Positions 41,221-51,391 are shown, counted from the first letter of the stretch. The stretch: DNA of 64,000 nt from Prorocentrum cordatum (GCA_963575745.1 CAUYUJ010017805.1:70001-134000); one strand, 5' to 3'. The notes: generated from the sequence alone by a model not told the origin. Numbers and translations are program-made.

Positions 41221-41414
41221 TCGGGCCGCGCGAAAGGGGGGGATAGCAAAGGGGCGGTTTGAGAATCAGCTCACGTAGCTGATTTTCCCGGCGCCTCTCG
41301 GCGCCAGAGGCAGCTATGTATCAAGGAATGGGCCCCTCGGTGGGCCGAAACCAGCTGCATGCAGCAGATTTCGTATCCCCCCCTTTCCCAATCCCCCCCT
41401 TTCGTCCGGCCCGA
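41221..41414. mobile_element. MITE-2 copy 2 (5-bp TSD GATGA)
   Basis: A 194-bp element with ends TCGGGCCGCGCGAAAGGGGG and CCCCTTTCGTCCGGCCCGA. GATGA lies on both sides (41216-41220, 41415-41419). The interior matches copy 1. Confidence 0.93.
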
Positions 41415-41694
41415 GATGAAACTACCCCATCAATGCACCCTAACAGCAGCAAAGACGAAAGCCACGAGAAAGAACGTGTGCAGCTGGGATGAGGGTTGAG
41501 AGCACGGCCACGTGCACCTGATTTCATTTTTTGGAGAAGAGATCTTGGCTGTCTGGTCCAGCAGCGTAGCCGACATTGACGCGAAAAATGCGGTGCCCGA
41601 ATAAATGTGCGACACAAAATCTTAAGCAGCACGGCTGCCGGACCGGGCGGCCTTGGGCCGCCCGTCCCCCCTGTGTGACTCCTCGTTTTTTTTT

Positions 41695-41720
41695 TTGTGT
41701 GTGTGTGTGTGTGTGTGCGC

Positions 41721-41751
<31 letters not shown>

Positions 41752-42110
41752 TGGCTTTCTACAGGGACACGTCTAACGAAGCGCGCTACTTGGGGAAAGT
41801 CCTGGCAGCCGTCCGACGTTCTGCTCTCTTCACAGCGTGGCTGCCGAGAGAATGTCAAGGATGCCAGGCCTCCTTCTTGGCCTCCCTCTCCCCCCAGGCC
41901 CCGCGCCACCCCCCCGTCCACCCGAAGCCCGGCAGGGGGCCTGACTCTCCCGCTCGATCGCTAACGCGGCGATCTGACCTCGATAGCCCCAATGCTTGCA
42001 GGGGCCATGGTTTGCAGCGGTCCCGTGCTACGCACGCACGTGCGCGCACGCGTGCGCACAGGCACAAACACACGCAGACGCACACACACACACGAACAGA
42101 CGCAAGCGCT
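41695..42110. repeat. GT and AC dinucleotide tracts around unassigned sequence
   Basis: GT repeat at 41695-41752 and a GCAC/AC repeat at 42030-42110. The 280 bp between them show no gene. Confidence 0.88.
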
Positions 42111-42330
42111 CTTCATTTCCAATTCCAGTCATTTCCAATTCTGGCCCCGACTTAGAAACGAGAGTTGCCGACTGGATGGGGGCGGTGGCGCCGTGCCCAC
42201 GAATTAGAAATGAGCACTCTGTACGATAAGTCAGGCGAGCGACGAAAAGAGAAAGGTCTAACGCACGAGGCCATAGCTAGAGGCCTCCTAGATCCTGGAT
42301 GGGGTCGGAGTAGCTGGGGTCGGAGGATCG

Positions 42331-42488
42331 CGCCGCATCGCCGCTGCATCGCCGCTGCACCGGCGATGCATCGGCGATGCACTGGCGATGCATCGTCGAC
42401 GTCGGCGATGGATGCATCGGCGACGTCGATGTGAAGCAAATCGGGCTCCACATCGAGCCGCATCGGCGATGCATCGGCGATGCGGCGC
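42331..42488. repeat. GCATCGGCGATG palindromic repeat
   Basis: Ten or more loose copies of the 12-14 bp near-palindrome GCATCGGCGATGC and its variants within 160 bp. Confidence 0.85.
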
Positions 42489-42489
42489 G

Positions 42490-44885
42490 AGCGAGGCCTA
42501 GAATACAGCGACGGTGCGCGCGGACCGGCAGCGTGGCACGCCACAGTGGACACGAGGTCACCTATACGCGCAACCTTCTGCGGGAAGCTTGCGCGCCAAG
42601 GTCGGCGCCGACGGCCCTGTCTTCTCCCGTCGCTGAGGTGGCACTGGCCCCTCCAGGCGTGCACCAGCAAGAACTATCTAGCCCCCCCACAACTGCAGCG
42701 AGGAAAGATTGGGGCGGTCGTGACCCCCCCGCGACCCCCCCTCGCCGCGACCCTCTCGCGCCGCGACTCACCCGCCCCCACCGGCGCCGACGACGACAAG
42801 AACGAGAGCAGCAACGACAATAACTTTAAGACCGTCGCTCTTATCTGCTCGCGTGTCCATCCGCATGTACATCCCAAACCTTCGATACCCGTCCTCTCGT
42901 CGTCTTCGATCATGCCCCCCTTGGGGGTCGATCTCCTAACCTGACACGTATAGTTGGCGCAGCCACTGCAACTTGAAGAGGCGGGAGACAGGAAACCCCA
43001 TATAGCTAAATGAAAAGGAGAGCGGGAAGGGAGGGAGGAAGGAAGAGGCAAGGCGGAGAGCGAAGGATGGAGCCCGAGGTAAATTAGCAGGAGGGGGTTT
43101 AGGAGCAAGGAAACGAGCGGCAGAACCAGACTGGCGGGGCGGTCGGGCGGGTCCAGACGGCTGGGTCGAGCGGGCGGGTCGCTGGGTCGTTGGGCTCTCG
43201 CTCTGGACTTGATCTATTTCGAAATCGCGCTATTGCTAAAGACTTCCTCGCGATCTATGCAGGACTGACGCTTCAGCGGCACGCCCGCTCGACCCCGCCG
43301 TCTGGACCCGACCACCCGACCCGCCCGTTAGGATCCGCCCGCCCGACCCGCCCGTCTGGTTTCTGCCACTTGTTTTTCTGCTCCTAACCCCCCTCCTGCT
43401 AATCTTTGCCGTGCTCCATCATTAGCTCTCCCCGTTGTTTCTTGCCTCCTCCCATGCCCAGTTGTAGGGCTGCGTCACCTACGCGCGGCAGGTAAGAAAG
43501 ATATGTCCCCAAGGGGGGGGCTGATCGAAGACGAACAGGGCGGTTATCGAGGGTTTGGGGCATACATAGTTGAGTGGCACACGAGCGGGTAAGAACGAAC
43601 ACATATTGCTGCTGGTGCTGCAAATCGAAGGCCATCAACATGGTGTTGAGACCCAAGACTTCCCCCAGTAAAACACAGGGTGCGAGCTCCGAAAAAGGGC
43701 ACGTCAATGGAAGAAAAACATACGTTACCGTAGGGGGATCAACAATGGTTACTCATCAAGCATCCAGACAACGACGACGACAACCCGCACCGCGGAGCCC
43801 CACTACAGCCACGCACCCATGGAGTGCGTAAGACCTTTCGGCCCCCTCGCTCTGAGGAAGAGCATCTTGCCCGAAGGAAGTGAACTCTGAAGATCCCGGC
43901 TTTGGGAGGCGGGGGATGGAGGAGGATGGAGAGGAGGAGGGGGGAAGAAGGAATAACATGGACTATGGGGACTCACGGGAATGGGTGGATCTGCTCTTCC
44001 AAAGCACCCTCTCGTCCCCTTCGAGGAGGGATGTACCGCTCCGCCAGGATGGCCTCCCATATGGAACAATGTGGACCGTTTGCCCAGACGGCCTCCAGCA
44101 CAACTCCAAAGAGACTAGACGGAGGCTGAACGATGCCTCAGGTGTTGGCCTCAGGCCTCCCAAGGCTACATTCGAGAGGCCAGCATTACTCATTTCGGCA
44201 TCTTGCCCATTTGGCTTCCGAAAGGTCTCTGACTCCTCGAGAGGCCCCGAGATGGCCCAAAAGGGCACTCTGTGGAGCCCAGATGGGCCGAGGAAGGCGC
44301 AAACGCCTCCACTGGTATCCCAAGAGAGTCGCCCTGGGATGGGGACCCTCTTTCCTCGATCGATGGCCGCGGTGACCCCAGGAGGGACCCAAGAGGGGCC
44401 CGAGAGAGCCAGCCCCAGCGGCCCCCCTGAAGGGCCCGAGACAGCCGGGATGCCTCCACGAGAGCGCCAAAAGCCCCCAGCACGGCGGCTTTGGGGGGCC
44501 CCCTCGTGGATTCCTCCCTTGATTCGACTGGGGGCCCCCTCGCGGATCCCCACCCGACAAGTTGGGCACGAACGAGCTCCCGAACCGCATCGCACACCCT
44601 GCACACCGCGGCTGCCAAGCCCAGAGTGCGCCGGTGATCCCTCGGGATCCCGCCTCGTTCTCCAGGGGATCCAGCCTCGTGGTCTCGGGTGGGGATTGCT
44701 CGAGGCGAAATAGTTTAGGTACTTGTCTGCAACTTCCCTGCTCACGACCTCTTGCCCAGGGGCCGCTTCTGGACGAGCCTGCGGGGGATACAATCAAGCG
44801 TCAAATCTCGCCCGCCTCGGGACACGGCCGTCCCAAGACACCTGTGAACTTTGTGCCACCCTGCCACACGAAAACTTTGGACGCT
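42490..44885. other. no gene recognised
   Basis: 2.4 kb of mixed GC-rich DNA. The longest open frames (43880-44713 on + and 43963-44793 on -) overlap antiparallel, are Pro/Gly/Arg-rich and have no motif, so I do not call them. A short GGAGGA patch lies at about 43910-43950. Confidence 0.5.
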
Positions 44886-44887
44886 AA

Positions 44888-45074
44888 GAACGGGTACGGA
44901 AAGAAGTGGGAACGATGCCCAACAGCAAATGTTGTCCCGACAGCGGCCGCGGTTGGGCAGGCGATATCTTGTCTCAAATGGACAACGTCCGCGGAGAGGC
45001 CGACACCGAGTCCTGTTCAGAATGGACAGGGCCTGCTGCTGGTTGTCGTGCCCATTCCTCCCGTGCCCATTTCA
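44888..45074. mobile_element. MITE-10 copy 2
   Basis: The left arm GAACGGGTACGGAAAGAAGT and inverse right arm GAAATGGGCACGGGAGGAAT pair. Interior ACAGCGGCCGCGGTTGGGCA. Diverged from copy 1. Confidence 0.75.
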
Positions 45075-45079
45075 AACGC

Positions 45080-45580
45080 ACCCAATTCCCATGACGTCTC
45101 CCGCCTCCCAGGAACGGGCCCCGCCGACTGCGCAAAACAAACCACTCCAAGCAATACTCGTCGCCCTTTAGAAATCTCCCGAGCCTTCCACGGCCAAGGG
45201 CGTCCGGAAACCTCGATCCTCAGCATCATGTGCTCTCGACGCTCGAGCCCTAGCCGATGCACCAGGGCGAGGCGCGGGACTGTCATGGAGCACGTTCTGA
45301 CCAGATTTTCGAGGCGGCCCTAATTAGCCGCGGCGATGAGGACGCCGTAGGAAGCCCGAAAAGGGGATACGCCGCTGAAGAAATTCGACCCTCGATCCCT
45401 CGCCTGCACGCAAGAGTGACCTTCATTAGGGAATACAGGGCAGCTTTTGATACATAGGATTCCTAACAACAAATAGGATTTGTAATCCATGATTCATGTA
45501 TGGACAAATTCGTGCATGAACTCATCGTTGTTATTAGTACTAGATCCCTGCATTTTCATACACAATCCGCACGCGGAGCA
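45080..45580. other. no gene recognised
   Basis: Unremarkable sequence, becoming AT-richer at 45430-45560. No motif or shared repeat. Confidence 0.45.
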
Positions 45581-45584
45581 TGCA

Positions 45585-45757
45585 CAGTCGGGGCGTTGAC
45601 CTGAGGAACCCTACACAAGGAACGAGGCCCCTTTCTACCATAAGTTGAGCTTCGACTTCCCATAGAAAACCCGAGGCAAACTTGCAAAGCAATCAAGGAA
45701 CACCGAGCCCCTCCCACACGAAAAGGGTTCCTTCGTCTAGGGAGCCCACAGACGGAC
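45585..45757. mobile_element. MITE-7 copy 1 (decayed right end)
   Basis: Starts CAGTCGGGGCGTTGACCTGA, then GGAACCCTACACAAGGAACG, and ends AAAAGGGTTCCTTCGTCTAG. The right terminal GCCCCGACTG is lost. Compare the intact copy at 51820-51977. Confidence 0.82.
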
Positions 45758-45889
45758 GTACGCGCCCAGCTATGTACATGAACACGGCCCCTCGATCCGC
45801 GAGACTGGCCGCGCTATACGGACATTTGCGCTATGCGTTCTCTCGAAACCAGCGTGGATTTGAGAGAACGCATAGCTCCTTTCGCTCCT

Positions 45890-46020
45890 TCGGGAGGAGG
45901 GGGAGGGAGGCAGAGAGGAGGGAAGGACGAGGAGGAGGAAGAGAAGGAAAAGGAGGAGGAGGAGGAGAAAGGAAGAGGGGAAGAGGCATGGAGGAGGGGG
46001 TCATGAGGAGGAAGGCGAAG
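45890..46020. repeat. Imperfect GGA microsatellite
   Basis: Purine-rich GGA/GAG/AAG tract, less regular than the others. Confidence 0.85.
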
Positions 46021-46203
46021 GAGTCCGGAGTACGTGCACGTCCTCCTTTCGCTCCTGATCGTCGGCGCCCCGACTGTGTTACGGAACGGCGCTGTTAGGG
46101 ACCTCCAGCGGGCAGCGCCAGGGGGGCCCCGAGGCACGGCCCCCCTCCGGGCGCGCAGGCCAGAGCCGGGGGGCCCCCTGTGCGGCGAAGGGCCACACCT
46201 TCG

Positions 46204-46577
46204 GGGATTTTTTTTTCGACGAGGAAAAAACAATACCCCCAAAATACCCCCCAAAGTCAGGGGGGCGTAAGACCCGGGTACAGGGGACTCGGAAATCCCC
46301 GACGAGGTCGTCAAAAGAATGACGAGGCCGAGCCTGCATTTTGACGAGGCCTCCCGCTGCAGACATCCCACGAAACTCCTACTCGTCAAAATCCGAGTCG
46401 CGATCGTCAAAAAACGATGGCGAACCCGAGTCCTGGCAAACCAGGGTCTTACGCTCTCCCCCGACAAAGGGCAGCAAACATACTCCAAACAAAGTTCCCA
46501 CACTATTTTTGGATTATTTTGGGGGTACTTTTTATGTTTCGTCGAAAATCCCCCTGTGGGGGACAGGCCCGACCTAG
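46204..46577. mobile_element. MITE-6 copy 3, split by a MITE-3 insertion
   Basis: The left part (46204-46256) and right part (46465-46577) of MITE-6 are continuous with each other when compared with 39910-40077. MITE-3 sits between them. The left terminus is truncated. Confidence 0.9.
46257..46464. mobile_element. MITE-3 copy 2 (5-bp TSD CAAAG), nested in MITE-6
   Basis: A 208-bp element. The left end TCAGGGGGGCGTAAGACCCG and inverse right end TCGGGGGAGAGCGTAAGACC pair. CAAAG lies at 46252-46256 and 46465-46469. The unoccupied site CCCCCCAAAGGGCAGC is seen at about 39962-39977, which proves insertion. Confidence 0.95.
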
Positions 46578-46768
46578 GGAGACGAACAATGGCATTCGGG
46601 GATGGACAGACCTCCCTTTAGCAAAACGTGGCTTAGTGAAAACGACCTGAGGCCCAAACCTGGCGGGCGCAAGCCTGGAAAATAACGGCCACGGCGCCAT
46701 CTCGAGAGCCGAAAACGGACAGTTCACTAATCGACGTGGCACTGTTGGGGGTCCTGTCCACCACCGAC
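46578..46768 (+). repeat. Segmental duplication, copy 2
   Basis: Counterpart of 40078-40262. Flanked on the right by unrelated sequence. Confidence 0.9.
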
Positions 46769-46769
46769 A

Positions 46770-47130
46770 CTTGGCGGCGCGCACAAGGGGGTGGAGGGAG
46801 GGGGGAGAGCAGAAGGCGCCGGCCTCACGTCTATAGATAAAGCCCGCACCTTCTAAGAAGCAGGGGTGCTCTTCCAAGAAGCCCTTCCCCCTCCCCCCTC
46901 TGCGCGTGGCTGTGACACATTGCCGACATCGGGGCGCAACTCGAGTCTCTGGCGCCGGGTCGGGACGATCTGGCGCCCAACGTTCTCGGCGAGGCGCAGC
47001 TTCCGGAACGCATCCCGAGAGCCCTGGCCCCCATATTTCTGCGCCATGTTTCGAGCCAGATCGATCTGTGAGGGTCCCAGGGCCCGAAACCGGGCGACAA
47101 ACGCCTGCTGCGAACAACTGGCAACGCCCA
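46770..47130. other. no gene recognised
   Basis: Contains at about 46955-47010 a word group (GGGACGATCTGGCGCCCAAC, CTCGGCGAGGCGCAG) that recurs at about 54560-54615 and, inverted, at 61390-61440, so a further dispersed repeat is present. No coding domain. Confidence 0.55.
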
Positions 47131-47131
47131 G

Positions 47132-47343
47132 CCCAGACCCCCGACGTCGTGCCTTTTCACAACCTCGACCCCCAAAGGTCTGGGCCCCTCCCCCAGGACC
47201 TGCTGCTCGTCCTAGGAACTGTGTTTTGACGGCCCCGCGGCCCGGCGAGGGCCCCGGGAGGCCGAAGAGATGGCGACAACCTCCCCGCCGTGTTTTTTTT
47301 TTTTTTTTTTTTTTTTTGTTCTCGCGGCGCGGGGAGGTCTGGG
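47132..47343 (-). mobile_element. MITE-9 copy e, interrupted by T25
   Basis: Ends CCCAGACCCCCGACGTCGTG and GGGGAGGTCTGGG. A run of 25 T (47293-47317) replaces the usual AATTTTTCA-type segment near the left arm. Confidence 0.8.
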
Positions 47344-47376
47344 CTCGAGCCCTGGCCCGACTTCCAGCCGCTGGGC

Positions 47377-47540
47377 TTACGTCGGGCCTGTCCCCCTACA
47401 GGGGGATTTTCGCCGAAACATGAAAAGTACCCCACAAATGCCCCCCCAAAAGTTCAAAACATACCAAGAAAAACAACAGTCCCCAGACTATGTTTTTGGT
47501 GATTTTTGTTGGACTACTTTGGGGGTATTTCCCAACCCTC
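47377..47540. mobile_element. MITE-6 left part
   Basis: TTACGTCGGGCCTGTCCCCC, TACAGGGGGATTTTCGCCGA and the interior ACCAAGAAAAACAACAGTCC; the right terminus is missing. It runs into anchor module copy 3. Confidence 0.78.
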
Positions 47541-47590
47541 CTTGGTTGGGTATTCGTTTTGAATAGAGCAGTGTGGTCGCGTCTCCTCCC
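47523..47590 (+). repeat. Anchor module, copy 3 (diverged)
   Basis: TTTCCCAACCCTCCTTGGTT, GGGTATTCGTTTTGAATAGA, AGTGTGGTCGCG, then CCTCC-type repeats. Compare 35525 and 37488. Confidence 0.68.
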
Positions 47591-47633
47591 GCCTCCCTCC
47601 TGCCTCCTGCCTGCCTCCTCCTGTCTTGCCTGC

Positions 47634-49107
47634 GGGGGGCTGCGATCTGTGAAACTGTCGCCACTTTCGAGGCCTGCTGGGGGGTCCGGCATACAGGGTA
47701 ATCGCGGGGGATTCAAATTAGACCTCGCCATCCCTGGGGGGCTGCGATCTGTGAAACTGTCGCCATTTTCGAGGCCTGCTGGGGGGTCCTGCATACAGGG
47801 TAATCGCGGGGGATTCAAATTAGACCTCGCCATCCCTGGGGGGCTGCGATCTGTGAAACTGTCGCCATTTTCGAGGCCTGCTGGGGGGCCCAGCACAGTG
47901 AGGGCCACGCGCGGATTCAAATTAGACCTCGCCATCCCTGGGGGGCTGCGATCTGCGAAACTGTCGCCATTTTCGAGCCCTGCTGGGGGGCCCAGCACAG
48001 TGAGGGCCACGGGCGGATTCAAATTAGACCTCGCCATCCCTGGGGGGCTGCGATCTGCGAAACTGTCGCCATTTTCGAGGCCTGCTGGGGGGCCCAGCAC
48101 AGTGAGGGCCACGCGCGGATTCAAATTAGACCTCGCCATCCCTGGGGGGCTGCGATCTGCGAAACTGTCGCCATTTTCGAGGCCTGCTGGGGGGCCCAGC
48201 ACAGTGAGGGCCAGGGGCGGATTCAAATTAGACCTCGCCATCCCTGGGGGGCTGCGATCTGCGAAACTGTCGCCATTTTCGAGGCCTGCTGGGGGGCCCA
48301 GCACAGTGAGGGCCACGGGCGGATTCAAATTAGACCTCGCCATCCCTGGGGGGCTGCGATCTGTGAAACTGTCGCCATTTTCGAGGCTTGCTGGGGGGCC
48401 CAGCACAGTGAGGGCCACGCGCGGATTCAAATTAGACCTCGCCATCCCTGGGGGGCTGCGATCTGCGAAACTGTCGCCATTTTCGAAGCCTGCTGGGGTG
48501 CCCAACACAGTGAAGGCCACGCGCGGATTCAAGTTAGACCTCGCCATCCCTGGGGGGCTGCGATCTGCGAAACTGTCGCCATTTTCGAGGCCTGCTGGGG
48601 GGCCCAGCACAGTGAGGGCCACGCGCGGATTCAAATTAGACCTCGCCATCCCTGGGGGGCTGCGATCTGCGAAACTGTCGCCATTTTCGAGGCCTGCTGG
48701 GGGGCCCAGCACAGTGAGGGCCACGCGCGGATTCAAATTAGACCTCGCCATCCCTGGGGGGCTGCGATCTGCGAAACTGTCGCCATTTTCGAGGCCTGCT
48801 GGGGGGCCCAGCGCAGTGAGGGCCACGCGCGGATTCAAATTAGACCTCGCCATCCCTGGGGGGCTGCGATCTGCGAAACTGTCGCCATTTTCGAGGCCTG
48901 CTGGGGGGCCCAGCACAGTGAGGGCCACGCGCGGATTCAAATTAGACTCGCCATCCCTGGGGGGTTGCGATCTGCGAAACTGCCGCCATTTTCGAAGCCT
49001 GCTGGGGGGCCCAGCACAGTGAGGGCCACGGGCAGATTCAAATGAGACCTCGCCATCCCTGCGGGGCTGCGATCTGTGAACCTGTCGCCACTTTCGAGGC
49101 CTGCTGT
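47634..49107. repeat. 102-bp minisatellite array, about 14.5 units
   Basis: Unit boundaries (GGGGGGCTGCGATCTGCGAA) fall every 102 bp from 47634 to about 49060; one unit lost a base near 48945. Units are highly alike, implying recent spread. Each contains a hairpin, TGCTGGGGGGCCCAGCA. As 102 is 34 codons, open frames of 510 codons (+) and 615 codons (-) arise with a 34-residue repeat. No domain; I treat it as satellite DNA. Confidence 0.94.
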
Positions 49108-49299
49108 GATCCCCGTTTTCGAAGTGGCTAGGAGTGCTCAGGAATTGTAAATCATCAGCTTTATCAAGCCCTTTTCCTGTAGCCAGTGTCCTGCGAGTCT
49201 CCCGAATTCCGTCTGCAGACATATGTAACCCTCGCTCCGTCATCGCCCCCTTATAAAGTATCCTAAACTATTTGCGCCCCGCTTTTGCGCAGGGGTTGG

Positions 49300-49642
49300 G
49301 TACGTCGCCAGGGTATTTTTTTTCCCTCGTCGAAAATCCCCCTGCAGGGGGACACGCCCGACTTAACTGACTACCTACCAGACCACCCCAACCCAACCCG
49401 AAGACCCCAATCTCGGGTTGGGGGGGGGTACGGGCTCCATATGTGTTTCTTCAATGTTCCCCGACCCCCCCAACTGGAAATGGAGCGAAAAATTGAGGCC
49501 TTCGGGCTGGGTTGGGGTGGTTTGGTGGGTGGTGATGAACGCTGGGGGTATTTGTTTTGGCTTTTTTTTGACCACTTTGGGGGTATTTTTTCTTTTTTTC
49601 TCGTCGACAATCCTCCTGTAGGGGGACACGCCCGACTTAACT
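49300..49642. mobile_element. Two MITE-6 right ends flanking MITE-4
   Basis: TCGTCGAAAATCCCCCTGCA / GGGGGACACGCCCGACTTAA at about 49328-49366 and again at 49597-49642. The ends read CCCGACTTAA, giving the terminus TTAAGTCGGGC on the other strand and supporting the MITE-6 boundary. Confidence 0.78.
49368..49535. mobile_element. MITE-4 copy 2
   Basis: 168 bp, with ends TGACTACCTACCAGACCACC and inverse TCACCACCCACCAAACCACC. The flanks TTAAC (49363-49367) and TGAAC (49536-49540) match at four of five positions. Confidence 0.88.
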
Positions 49643-49889
49643 CGGGGATCTTCTGACCCGGGTCAATCCAGACCAGGGTCAGCAAGAAACCAAAAACTGC
49701 AATGCAGGAAAAAAAGCTGCAACGCAGGTCTTCGCAAACCCAGGTCAGCCAACATGTGCGGCCGCCTCGCGGCCACGAGCGGCTCCCTGACCCGGGTCAG
49801 CCAGAGGGGGTCTTCGCAGGATCCTGCAGGACCTGGCGCTCTGGCTGACCCCCGTTTGCACTGACCCCCGTCTCGAGGCTCCCGACGCC
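49641..49889 (+). repeat. Dispersed repeat R-B, copy 2
   Basis: Near-identical to 40494-40748, again beginning CTCGGGGATC and ending GAGGCTCCCGA. It follows a MITE-6 end. Confidence 0.9.
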
Positions 49890-50025
49890 CGACCCATTCC
49901 CCAGGACCGGCTTTTCGTCCTGAGTCGTTTTTTGACGGTCCTGAGGGCCGGTAAGGGCCCCCAGAGGCCGAAAATGGCGAAAAACCTCCCGTCGTGATTG
50001 TTTCAGGACGCGAGGAGGTCTGGGG
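49890..50025 (-). mobile_element. MITE-9 copy f
   Basis: CGTCCTGAGTCGTTTTTTGA, GGGCCCCCAGAGGCCGAAAA, TGGCGAAAAACCTCCCGTCG and the end GCGAGGAGGTCTGGG. The other end is truncated. Confidence 0.8.
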
Positions 50026-50205
50026 GGGGACACGCCCGACTTAACGCTGGGCCCCGGCGAGGCCCGGGCCCCTCCAGGCGGCCGCGCGCGGGCGGGAGCG
50101 CCGCCGCCGGGGCCGCGCCCGCCGCCCGCCGGGCTGCGCGCCCCGGCCGCGGGGGCCCGCGGGGGCCCCCAGGCCGCCCCGCTGCGGCGGGCCGCTGCTT
50201 CCCGA

Positions 50206-50598
50206 GCCCCTCCTCCTCCTCCTCCTCTCCCTCCTCCTCGTCCTCCTCCTCGGCCCTCCTCCTCTGCCTCTCCTCCTCCTCCTCCTCCCCCCCTCCTCCT
50301 CCTCCTCTCCTCCTCCTCGTCCTCGTCCTGCTCCTCCTCCTCCTCCTCTGCCTCTCCTCTCGTCCTCCTCGGCCTCCTCCTCCTCGTTCTCCTCCCGTCC
50401 TCCTCCTCCTCCTCGTCCTCGTCCTCCTCCTCTTCCTCCTCCTCGTTCTCCTCCTCCTCGTCCTCCTCCTCCTCCTCCTCCGCCTCCTCCTGCTCGTCCT
50501 CGTCGTCCTCCTCCTCCTCCTCCTCCTCGTCCTCGTCCTGCTCCTCCTGCTCCTCCTCCTCCTCCTCCTCCTCCTCCTCCTCCTCCTTTTCCTCCTCA
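50206..50598. repeat. TCC microsatellite
   Basis: TCC repeat with CTC, GTC and GCC variants, giving poly-Glu on the minus strand. Confidence 0.95.
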
Positions 50599-50629
50599 AC
50601 GCCACCAGGCACTCACTCCGCCATCCCCT

Positions 50630-50846
50630 CTCTCGGCGGCGAGCGAAGGGGGGAGGTGAGGAGGGGGCGGGCCTTCTCGGAAGGCTCGGAAGTCCCCTGG
50701 CCTTCTGAGGAGTCGTCCAAGCCTCCCCGGAAGACGCAGCAAGAACTTCTGCAGAAGGTGCGAGGGCTTCTGAGAAGTCCCATCGCCTTCTGAGAAGGCC
50801 TTCTCCTTCTCACTTCCCCCCCTCGCTCGCCGCCGAGTGAGGAGCA
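50630..50846. mobile_element. MITE-11 complete copy
   Basis: The left arm TCTCGGCGGCGAGCGAAGGG, GGTGAGGAGG, CGGGCCTTCTCGGAAGG pairs with the inverse of the right arm (CTCGGCGGCGAGCGAGGGGG, AGTGAGAAGG, AGGCCTTCTCAGAAGG). The arms are about 80 bp each. It abuts the GTC tract on the right. Confidence 0.82.
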
Positions 50847-50851
50847 GCGAT

Positions 50852-50912
<61 letters not shown>

Positions 50913-50929
50913 TTGGGTCGTCGGCATCG

Positions 50930-51005
<76 letters not shown>

Positions 51006-51061
51006 TGGCTTCGTCGTCGTCGTCGACGTCGTCGTCGTCGTCGTCGTCTTCGTTGGCTTCG

Positions 51062-51140
<79 letters not shown>

Positions 51141-51160
51141 TGGCTTCGCCGTCGTCGGCT
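50852..51160. repeat. GTC microsatellite, about 300 bp
   Basis: Over 90 GTC/TCG units, with a few GTTGGCTTC and GACGTC interruptions (poly-Asp, poly-Arg or poly-Ser frames). Very CpG-rich: one CpG per 3 bp. Confidence 0.96.
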
Positions 51161-51184
51161 TCGGACGAACGAACGAAATCGCGA

Positions 51185-51343
51185 CGGATGTTTTTTGAGG
51201 GTTTTCGGCCTCGGGGGGTCCTCACCAAGCCCCGAGACAATGAACAAAACGACTCGGGATGAAGAGCCCGTTTTCCTGGAAGGGGTCGAGGCCGCTGGGG
51301 GTCCACGCCGTGAAAAGAATCTTGATGTCGCGGGTCTGGCTTA
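51185..51343 (+). mobile_element. MITE-9 copy g
   Basis: GTTTTCGGCCTCGGGGGGTC, CAAAACGACTCGGGATGAAG, GGAAGGGGTCGAGGCCGCTG and the end GATGTCGCGGGTCTGG. The left end is lost at the GTC tract. Confidence 0.8.
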
Positions 51344-51391
51344 GGGTAGGTGGGGGGGTCTCGGCTCGGGGGGGGGGGGCGGCAGACCTTA

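Noticed and set aside
43880-44793. Overlapping 277- and 276-codon ORFs on opposite strands
   Set aside because: Pro/Gly/Arg-rich, antiparallel, without motif, in GC-rich DNA where such frames arise by chance.
47634-49107. CRISPR-like array
   Set aside because: Units are contiguous 102-bp copies with no unique spacers, in a eukaryotic context.
47396-49243. A 615-codon repeat protein on the minus strand (or 510 codons on +)
   Set aside because: Both strands are open because the minisatellite period is 102 bp. No start context, domain or codon evidence favours either strand.
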